NCBI GenBank assembly: GCA_011371515.1
Contig: DRQE01000111.1
Coordinates: 1 to 5,724 of the forward strand
DNA: 5,724 bases
From: Deltaproteobacteria bacterium
Lineage (GTDB): Bacteria; Desulfobacterota; GWC2-55-46; DRQE01
Direction: 5' to 3'
Position 1 is the stretch's first letter; every line of letters starts with the position of its first letter. Below, piece by piece: positions 1 to 4,435 of the stretch. Below the pieces are notes generated by a model. The model was not told where the DNA came from. It searched no databases and saw only the letters and a program-made list of their open reading frames with translations. Made by a program: the position numbers and the translations under genes.

Positions 1-345
1 AAAGAGAATATAGACGAAATTTCACGAAAGATAAGGGTGGGAGATATTAGCATAGACGAGTATCTTGCCGCCATATTTACACACATAAACGAGATAGTCA
101 GAACCATCAGTGCTATAAAACGCAGTAAGGTCTTTCACCACACAGAGCTTTTTAGAGAAGACCCTGAGAAGTACTATCCCGAATTGCTCAAGATTATGGA
201 AGAGCTCAAAAATATATTTGAGCAGAAAGACATCATACTTCTTGCCGATACATTTGAGTATGAACTCCTACCATTTCTCGACAGAATGGGTAGCAACATA
301 TTCCATCCTGCTGACAGAGAAGAGCTTCCCATAAAGCCATCATAA
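1..345 (+). CDS. Unrecognised small helical protein, 5' end outside window
   Basis: The reading frame is open from base 1 to the TAA at 343-345, giving at least 114 residues, so the gene most likely begins before the window. A GTG at 37 is the first start codon inside it, but the only purine run (AAGG, 33-36) touches it, which is too close for a ribosome site, so I treat the gene as truncated. The protein looks wholly alpha-helical and charged, with no signal peptide or membrane segment. A segment near the C-terminus reads LLADTFEYELLPFLDRM. I vaguely associate a DxxEYELLPxL pattern with small uncharacterised proteins of flagellar clusters, but cannot confirm it. It is not FliW or CsrA by eye. 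Position directly upstream of flagellin suggests a motility-related role; this is inference from context only. Function unknown. Confidence 0.75.
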   Translation, partial: KENIDEISRKIRVGDISIDEYLAAIFTHINEIVRTISAIKRSKVFHHTELFREDPEKYYPELLKIMEELKNIFEQKDIILLADTFEYELLPFLDRMGSNIFHPADREELPIKPS

Positions 346-369
346 AGTTTAATACAATCCCACCGATAT
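343..369 (+). promoter_or_regulatory. Sigma-28 (FliA) promoter of flagellin
   Basis: The -35 is TAAAGTTT (343-350), identical to the sigma-28 consensus octamer. An 11-base spacer (351-361) is followed by ACCGATAT (362-369), against the consensus GCCGATAA. The -35 begins on the TAA stop of the upstream gene, so stop codon and promoter share bases. Transcription would start near 375-378, giving a leader of about 130 bases before the flagellin ATG at 505. Flagellin genes are classic FliA targets, expressed after the hook is complete. The start point is inferred. Confidence 0.9.
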
Positions 370-410
370 TATTAAATAGATAAGGGGTAAGACGGAAAAG
401 ACACGGGCGG

Positions 411-420
411 AAAGGAGGTG
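411..420 (+). promoter_or_regulatory. Orphan perfect Shine-Dalgarno within the flagellin leader
   Basis: AAAGGAGGTG is fully complementary to the usual 3' end of bacterial 16S rRNA, yet no real gene starts after it. The nearest start codon at suitable spacing is GTG at 428-430, which opens a frame of only two codons (GTG GCA TAA, 428-436). The site lies mostly in the predicted loop between ACAC (401-404) and GTGT (418-421). It could be a ribosome standby site, a minimal start-stop leader ORF, or a protein-binding site containing AAGGA, rather than the start of a gene. Confidence 0.45.
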
Positions 421-479
421 TAAGTCGGTGGCATAAAGCCATAGAATCCGTTGAACCCCTGTAAGTGGCATGGATGCCA
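419..479 (+). repeat. Duplicated hairpin arm in the flagellin leader
   Basis: TGTAAGT occurs at 419-425 and 460-466, and GTGGCAT at 428-434 and 465-471. Each GTGGCAT begins a hairpin: the first closes with GCCAT (438-442, loop ATAAA), the second with ATGCCA (474-479). Because the arms match, TGGCAT of the first copy (429-434) can also pair perfectly with ATGCCA of the second (474-479), so two exclusive folds are possible. These pairings are seen directly; whether the RNA switches between them is inference. Confidence 0.55.
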
Positions 480-497
480 ATAAAAAACTAAGGAGGG
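466..497 (+). promoter_or_regulatory. Candidate paired CsrA sites over the flagellin ribosome site
   Basis: The hairpin TGGCAT-GG-ATGCCA (466-479) presents a GGA (472-474) at its tip in the context CATGGATG, which fits the ANGGA core bound by CsrA. A second ANGGA, AAGGA (490-494), is part of the flagellin Shine-Dalgarno, with the two GGA cores 20 bases apart. In Bacillus subtilis, CsrA represses hag (flagellin) by binding an upstream hairpin and the Shine-Dalgarno, and FliW relieves it. The layout here is similar. csrA and fliW are not in the window, so the link is inferred. A third AAGGA lies at 412-416. Confidence 0.5.
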
Positions 498-504
498 TTG
501 AACG

Positions 505-1338
505 ATGCCATTAATAATTAACACCAACATTGCATCCCTTATAGCACAGCGTAACCTTTCGGTATCAAACGCAAACCTTCAGGTAAGTGTTCAGAGGCTT
601 TCCTCTGGTTACAGGGTTAACAGTGCAGCAGACGATGCAGCAGGCCTTGCAAGAGCAGACCAGCTGCGCAGCTATTCACGCATGATACAGGCTGCCATGC
701 GCAACATAAACGACGGTGTCAGCGCAATGGAGATTACAGACAAGGCAGCAGAACAGATAACAAACATCCTTACAAGGATGGGTGAGCTGGCTGCAAGCGC
801 TGCACAGGGCACTCTGGATGACGCAACGCGCACTTACTACAACAACGAGTACAACCAGTTGAGAAGCGAAATCCAGAGGATAGCCCAGACCACAGAGTTT
901 GGTGGCAAGAAGCTGCTCAATGGCTCGGTAACATCACTTACACTATTCATAGGCTTTAAGAACAGTACAAACGATGAGCTCGGAATAAGCCTTGCAGCAC
1001 TTACCGTTGGAACCAACGGGCTGAACATTTCCGCTGATGCACTGACAAGCATTACCGCTGCAAAGAGTGCCCTTGATACAATAAGCGCTGCACTCAAGAC
1101 AGTGAACGATGCACGAGCCATATATGGAGCTTCCACCAACAGGCTTCAGGCTGCATTGAGTAACCTTCAGGTTACATTCACAAACTTTCAGGCAGCAGAA
1201 TCGAGGATAAGGGACGCGGACTTCGCATTCGAGACAGCAATGTTCACCAGAAACCAGATACTCGTACAGGCAGGTGTCTCTGTGCTGGCACAGGCAAACT
1301 TCCTGCCTCAGACAGTACTGTCGCTACTCGGAGGTTAA
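505..1338 (+). CDS. fliC: Flagellin, filament subunit
   Basis: This 277-residue protein is the structural subunit of the flagellar filament, exported through the flagellar type III apparatus and polymerised under the FliD cap. The N-terminal D0/D1 region (about 1-140) contains the hallmark LSSGYRVNSAADDAAGLA (32-49) and the segment ILTRMGELAASAAQGT (88-103). The C-terminal D1/D0 region ends with ESRIRDADFAFETAMFTRNQ followed by a hydrophobic tail ending in LLGG. Between them lies only a short linker, so the outer D2/D3 domains are essentially absent; it is much shorter than the roughly 500-residue enteric flagellins. The start is secure: AAGGAGGG (490-497) sits 7 bases before the ATG. Expression is expected from the sigma-28 promoter at 343-369 through a structured leader. 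FliS encoded downstream should be its chaperone. Confidence 0.97.
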   Translation: MPLIINTNIASLIAQRNLSVSNANLQVSVQRLSSGYRVNSAADDAAGLARADQLRSYSRMIQAAMRNINDGVSAMEITDKAAEQITNILTRMGELAASAAQGTLDDATRTYYNNEYNQLRSEIQRIAQTTEFGGKKLLNGSVTSLTLFIGFKNSTNDELGISLAALTVGTNGLNISADALTSITAAKSALDTISAALKTVNDARAIYGASTNRLQAALSNLQVTFTNFQAAESRIRDADFAFETAMFTRNQILVQAGVSVLAQANFLPQTVLSLLGG

Positions 1339-1355
1339 TGGGTACAGGAAACACA

Positions 1356-1383
1356 GGTGGGAGACCGATTATGGTCTCCCACC
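1356..1383 (+). other. Perfect 11-bp hairpin after flagellin, no U tract
   Basis: GGTGGGAGACC (1356-1366) and GGTCTCCCACC (1373-1383) are perfect reverse complements around a 6-base loop, GATTAT. The stem begins 17 bases after the flagellin stop. It is followed by ATAAAAATATAA, so on the + strand it lacks the T run of an intrinsic terminator, and the other flank offers none for the - strand either. Likely roles are protecting the 3' end of the flagellin message or partly blocking reading into flaG. That role is inferred; the structure is plain. Confidence 0.85.
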
Positions 1384-1402
1384 ATAAAAATATAACCTGA
1401 CC

Positions 1403-1756
1403 ATGGAAAAGGACATCAAAAATATAGTGAATATAGCCAGCTACATGAATTACGAAGCGTGGAAGACCAATGCTACCAGAGGGGTTGAGACAGAAAGAAG
1501 AAGGGTAGCGCAGGAAGAGAGTAAAAGAAGCGAAGACAGAAATGTTGAAAAGATAGTTGACCAGCTTAAGAAAGCCATAGAGCGGTTGAATGTAGAGCTC
1601 AAGCTTGATGTTGATAGAGAAAGCAACACGGTGGTGGTAAAGGTGCTTGATCCTGAAACAAAGAAGATTATAAGACAGATACCGGAAGAAGAACTCCTTG
1701 AGATAAGAAAGAGAATGAAAGAGCTTATAGGAGTACTCTACGACAGAGAAAGTTAG
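1403..1756 (+). CDS. flaG: FlaG family flagellar protein
   Basis: FlaG proteins are small factors commonly encoded between flagellin and fliD; loss in some species alters filament length, but the biochemical role is poorly known. This 117-residue protein has a polar, charged N-terminal half (about 1-50) and the conserved FlaG domain in the second half: LNVELKLDVDRESNTVVVKVLDP (62-84), IIRQIPEEE (89-97), then a closing helix. RQIPxEE is the family signature. Start choice: ATG 1403 is the first ATG after an in-frame TAA at 1385-1387, and later candidates (GTG 1427, ATG 1445) are no better supported. No Shine-Dalgarno precedes it, unlike its neighbours, so its translation may be weak. It has no promoter that I can see and is probably expressed by transcription past the hairpin at 1356-1383. 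Confidence 0.92.
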   Translation: MEKDIKNIVNIASYMNYEAWKTNATRGVETERRRVAQEESKRSEDRNVEKIVDQLKKAIERLNVELKLDVDRESNTVVVKVLDPETKKIIRQIPEEELLEIRKRMKELIGVLYDRES

Positions 1757-1791
1757 ACCATTTTATTGTTCTTCTGAAAGGAGGGTGCAGC

Positions 1792-3126
1792 ATGGCTATT
1801 ACAACATCAACAGGGCTTATAAGCCAGATAGATTATCAGGCACTCATTGAGCAACTTGTACAACTTAAACGCATACCAGTAGACGAGCTTATAGCAACAA
1901 AAGACAGGCTCAAAGATATAGATACAGCCTACTCTACACTGGAATCACGGCTCAAGGACCTTAGAAGTGCTGCCGATGAGCTGCGCACCTCAACAGGTTT
2001 TAAGGTATTCACCACAGATGTTACAGATAGTTCCATATTATCTGCAACCGCTTCATCAAGTGCTACAGAGGGTGTATATTCAATAGTTGTCAGCTCAGTT
2101 GCCAAGGCGCATAAACTTATAGCAAGTGGTGTCAGTGATTCAGACACCACTGCGATTGCATCAACAACAGGGTCGTTCAGCTTTACAGTAGGCAGTAGCA
2201 CAACCTATTCTGTAAGTGTGGATACAAGCACAACGCTTGAAAACTTGAGGGATGCAATAAATAACCTTAACGCAGGTGTTACTGCAACTATCGTTAACGA
2301 AGGCTCCGGCACAAACCCTTACAGACTAATACTTACAAGCGACTCCACAGGAACTGCAAACTCTATAACCATTACACAGAACGATACAGACCTTACCTTT
2401 ACAGACCTGCAGGCCGCACAGGATGCCTCTCTAACCGTAGATGGTTTGAGTATTACGAGAAGCTCCAACACAATTACAGATGTAATTGACGGAGTAACTA
2501 TTGAGCTTAAAAGCGCAGACTCCACAAAAACAGTGGACCTTACAGTATCGAGGGATATAGAGGAGATAGAAAAAAAGATTACATCCTTCATAGACAAATA
2601 CAACGCTGTGGTAAGCCATATAAGAAACAACAATAGATACGATACAGATACAGGTGTGGCAGGAGCATTCTTCGGAGACCCGATAGCAAGGAGTGTGATG
2701 GAAGACCTGAGAAGAACCATGACCTCGGCAATAAGTGGTCTTCCAGATACCATGAACAGGCTTATACACATAGGCGTTACAACAAGCAGCGACAATGGAA
2801 CCATGTCTATAGACTCAGCGGAACTATCGGATGCGCTGAACAACAACTTTGATGATGTTGTCAACCTGTTTGTAGATGGAACCTCAACAGACGGTTTTGC
2901 ATCTCTGGTATATAGTCTTACAGACGATATGCTCGACTATGTAGATGGCCGCATAACAAATAAAATTGAGAATCTAAATGACAACATATCAGACCTTGAG
3001 GAAGAGATAGCCAGAAAAGAGAACGAAATACTGCTCTATCAGGAACAGCTACGCATCCAGTTTGCAAGCCTCGAGCGACTCCTTGCAGGCCTAAGAGCTC
3101 AGGGAGATTTTCTGGCTAACCTATAA
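1792..3126 (+). CDS. fliD: Flagellar filament cap protein FliD (HAP2)
   Basis: FliD forms the cap at the filament tip and guides insertion of flagellin subunits. The 444-residue product has the N-terminal FliD domain (about 1-100, opening with GLISQIDYQALIEQLVQLKR), a flagellin hook IN motif region (about 127-194, SFTVGSSTTYSVSVD onward), and the C-terminal FliD domain (about 210-440). A coiled-coil tail from about residue 388 ends with QFASLERLLAGLRAQGDFLANL-like features, which is the typical FliD terminus. Length is at the lower end for the family, so outer domains are modest. The centre is rich in Ser/Thr, as usual for exported axial proteins. The start is set by GGAGGG (1780-1785), 6 bases before the ATG. 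It lies 35 bases after flaG, without a visible terminator or promoter between them. Confidence 0.96.
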   Translation: MAITTSTGLISQIDYQALIEQLVQLKRIPVDELIATKDRLKDIDTAYSTLESRLKDLRSAADELRTSTGFKVFTTDVTDSSILSATASSSATEGVYSIVVSSVAKAHKLIASGVSDSDTTAIASTTGSFSFTVGSSTTYSVSVDTSTTLENLRDAINNLNAGVTATIVNEGSGTNPYRLILTSDSTGTANSITITQNDTDLTFTDLQAAQDASLTVDGLSITRSSNTITDVIDGVTIELKSADSTKTVDLTVSRDIEEIEKKITSFIDKYNAVVSHIRNNNRYDTDTGVAGAFFGDPIARSVMEDLRRTMTSAISGLPDTMNRLIHIGVTTSSDNGTMSIDSAELSDALNNNFDDVVNLFVDGTSTDGFASLVYSLTDDMLDYVDGRITNKIENLNDNISDLEEEIARKENEILLYQEQLRIQFASLERLLAGLRAQGDFLANL

Positions 3127-3146
3127 GATAGGGAGGTAAAAAGATT

Positions 3147-3521
3147 ATGAGTAGTGTTGCAAAGTATCAGAAAGTAGAGGTAACAACCGCTGATCCTGTA
3201 GAGATGATAATCAAGTTATACGAAGGAATAGTGAGGTTCAACAATCTTTCCAAAAAGGCAATAGAAGAGGGCAATGTAAGCGAGAGGAATAACTACATAA
3301 ACAGATCAATTGCGATAATAAGTGAACTTGCAGCCTCTCTGAACGCCGAAGAGGGAGGAGAGGTTGCACTCAATCTTGCAAGACTATACGAGTATTCAAT
3401 AAACGCGCTCAATACGGCGAATATCAAAAACGATCCTGCACTTATAGACTCCGTAACGAGGGTTATAGAAGAACTAAAAAAGGGATGGGAAGGTATTTTG
3501 AATAATGGAAAAGACAGGTAA
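3147..3521 (+). CDS. fliS: Flagellin export chaperone FliS
   Basis: FliS is a small cytoplasmic four-helix protein that binds the C-terminal tail of flagellin, prevents premature polymerisation and delivers it to the export gate. The 124-residue product has the family features in order: YQKVEVTTADPVEMIIKLYEG near the N-terminus (the T-xx-P-x-x-x-I-x-x-LY-G signature), NNYINRSIAIISEL in the middle, a GGEVALNLARLYEYS segment, then an amphipathic helix ending in a conserved GWE. Length is normal for the family. GGGAGGT (3131-3137) lies 9 bases before ATG 3147, and the gene begins 20 bases after fliD, so co-transcription is likely. Its end overlaps the next gene. Confidence 0.96.
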   Translation: MSSVAKYQKVEVTTADPVEMIIKLYEGIVRFNNLSKKAIEEGNVSERNNYINRSIAIISELAASLNAEEGGEVALNLARLYEYSINALNTANIKNDPALIDSVTRVIEELKKGWEGILNNGKDR

Positions 3522-3855
3522 GCACGAAAGGGAAGAGGTAAGCCTGCTGAAGGAAATCATAGCTTTATCAGATAAGCAGTTACACTTAATACAGGAAAGA
3601 CGCCTTGAAGAACTTTTGAGGATAACCGAACACAGAGAGAAACTGTTCAACAAATTGAAACAGCTGCTGTCTGACGAAAGCCGGAAGGATGAGGAAGTCA
3701 AAGGGCTTGTGAAGGTCCTTCTTGAGAAAGATAGCAGGCTGACCCTGAACATAGAGTCTGAGTTGCTTACCATTAAAGAAAAGATGCATCGTATTCCCAC
3801 CAGACTCAGGGCACTGAGAACCTATACAAAAATAGAAAGCTATAGCAAAGATTAA
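3505..3855 (+). CDS. FliT-like small helical flagellar chaperone
   Basis: The 116-residue product is almost entirely helical, rich in Leu, Glu, Lys and Arg, without a signal peptide or membrane segment. Size, composition and position right after fliS match FliT, the chaperone of the FliD cap, or the related FlgN class. The C-terminal part (IESELLTIKEKMHRIPTRLRAL, residues about 83-104, then a Tyr-containing tail) is compatible with such proteins. Sequence conservation in FliT is low, so the assignment rests mostly on context. The start is constrained: an in-frame TGA (3499-3501) lies two codons before ATG 3505, and GGGAAGG (3488-3493 region) precedes it. The gene overlaps the last 17 bases of fliS in another frame, indicating translational coupling. 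No terminator is evident after it. Confidence 0.7.
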   Translation: MEKTGKHEREEVSLLKEIIALSDKQLHLIQERRLEELLRITEHREKLFNKLKQLLSDESRKDEEVKGLVKVLLEKDSRLTLNIESELLTIKEKMHRIPTRLRALRTYTKIESYSKD

Positions 3856-3869
3856 TAGCCTCAAAAACT

Positions 3870-3943
3870 CCTCTCTACCCTAAAGTTTTACCAGAACCAT
3901 CCGATATAAAAATTGGGTAATAAAACTTTCTGGGGTGGCGAGG
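3870..3943 (+). repeat. Long imperfect inverted repeat spanning promoter and ribosome site
   Basis: AAAGTTTTA (3882-3890) pairs perfectly with TAAAACTTT (3921-3929). Outside a small bulge, CTACCC (3875-3880) pairs with GGGTGG (3933-3938, one G-U), and after one mismatch CCTC (3870-3873) pairs with GAGG (3940-3943). Counting a possible G-U at the bulge, this makes about 20 pairs around a 30-base loop. The left arm contains the sigma-28 -35 element and the right arm ends on the Shine-Dalgarno of the next gene. Only RNA made from upstream would contain both arms. TTTT follows the right arm (3944-3947), so weak termination is an alternative role. Confidence 0.65.
3881..3907 (+). promoter_or_regulatory. 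Sigma-28 (FliA) promoter of the response-regulator pair
   Basis: TAAAGTTT (3881-3888), an 11-base spacer (3889-3899), then TCCGATAT (3900-3907). The -35 octamer and the CCGATAT of the -10 are identical to those of the flagellin promoter at 343-369, with the same spacing. Transcription should start near 3913-3916, leaving a leader of about 35 bases before ATG 3951. This places the two downstream regulators in the late flagellar regulon. The intergenic region 3856-3950 holds this promoter and the inverted repeat, nothing else that I can see. Confidence 0.88.
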
Positions 3944-3950
3944 TTTTCAG

Positions 3951-4409
3951 ATGATAGACGAAAAGTTTAAAGTTCTTATAGTGGATGATGATAGCACCTT
4001 AAGAGAGCTCCTCTCAGAGACTATTCATGGTATGGGATATATGGTTGATACAGCAGAAAATGGAGAGGATGCACTTAATAAACTCAAAAGAGAAAAGTAT
4101 GATCTGGTTGTTTCAGACCTTAAGATGCCAGGAATGGACGGACTGAAACTGCTTGATCATATAAAATCTCTGGACAGCAACATACTGGTTATCATAATAA
4201 CGGCCTATGCCACGCTCGAAAGTGCTGTTAAGGCTATTGAGAAAGGTGCCTATGATTATATAGCAAAGCCTTTCAGACTCGATGAGTTTGTCGTTGTTGT
4301 GAGAAATGCCTGCGAGAAGCTGAGGCTTCTGAGACAGAGGGATAGCCTTTTAGAAGAGTTGCGTGGTGCATACGCAGAGCTTGAGAGGTTGAGGAAAGAT
4401 GCAGGATAA
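3951..4409 (+). CDS. Stand-alone response-regulator receiver with short coiled-coil tail
   Basis: The 152-residue protein is a CheY-like receiver, expected to accept phosphate from a histidine kinase in the cytoplasm. All key residues are present: acidic pocket D12-D13 within VLIVDDD, phosphoacceptor D56 in SDLKMPGMDG, switch T84 with Y86 in ITAYAT, and K106 in AKPF. The sequence ITAYATLESAVKAIEKGAYDYIAKPF resembles NtrC-type receivers. No DNA-binding or enzymatic domain follows; residues about 115-150 form a heptad-like Leu/Glu/Arg helix (LRLLRQRDSLLEELRGAYAELERL) that could mediate dimerisation or docking. GAGG (3940-3943) lies 7 bases before the ATG. The next gene starts 26 bases after its stop, so the two are probably one operon under the sigma-28 promoter. 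The partner kinase is not in the window. Confidence 0.93.
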   Translation: MIDEKFKVLIVDDDSTLRELLSETIHGMGYMVDTAENGEDALNKLKREKYDLVVSDLKMPGMDGLKLLDHIKSLDSNILVIIITAYATLESAVKAIEKGAYDYIAKPFRLDEFVVVVRNACEKLRLLRQRDSLLEELRGAYAELERLRKDAG

Positions 4410-4435
4410 GTAAAAGGGCAAGAGGTAGAGACAAT

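Larger units (their letters stand above)
376..504 (+). promoter_or_regulatory. Long, apparently structured flagellin mRNA leader
   Basis: This untranslated stretch can close on itself by two stacked helices: AGGGGT (383-388) with ACCCCT (455-460), and ACGGA (392-396) with TCCGT (447-451). Two smaller hairpins fit inside: ACAC (401-404) with GTGT (418-421), and TGGC (429-432) with GCCA (438-441, loop ATAAA). Together these make a three-way-junction-like fold. A further hairpin (466-479) and the flagellin Shine-Dalgarno AAGGAGGG (490-497) follow. I compared it by eye with c-di-GMP class I and II riboswitches and did not find their conserved blocks. The pairings are read from the sequence; a regulatory role is inference. 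Confidence 0.55.

Noticed and set aside
376..504. C-di-GMP riboswitch in the flagellin leader
   Set aside because: The conserved blocks of class I (GGGCAAACC and GACGCAAAGCC types) and class II are not present by eye; only a general three-way layout is shared.
470..514. Small + strand ORF ATG 470 to TAA 514 (14 codons) overlapping the flagellin start
   Set aside because: It has no Shine-Dalgarno, its ATG sits inside the 466-479 hairpin, and the flagellin ribosome site within it explains the sequence better.
1356..1390. Intrinsic terminator after flagellin
   Set aside because: The stem is excellent but is followed by an A-rich stretch rather than a T run on either strand, so I call it a hairpin only.
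2319..2864. Long open frame on the - strand (181 codons) within fliD
   Set aside because: It lies wholly inside the well-supported fliD gene, has a low-complexity Ser/Leu/Val composition typical of an antisense shadow, and shows no recognisable domain.
3905..3936. Divergent sigma-28 promoter on the - strand from the AAAGTTTTA repeat
   Set aside because: A -35-like sequence is present in reverse, but no CGATA-type -10 lies at the right spacing and there is no - strand gene to serve.
3968..3994. Third sigma-28-like match inside the receiver gene (TAAAGTTC, 11 bases, GATGATAG)
   Set aside because: The -10 matches only partly and the bases encode the conserved VLIVDDD motif, so chance is more likely.
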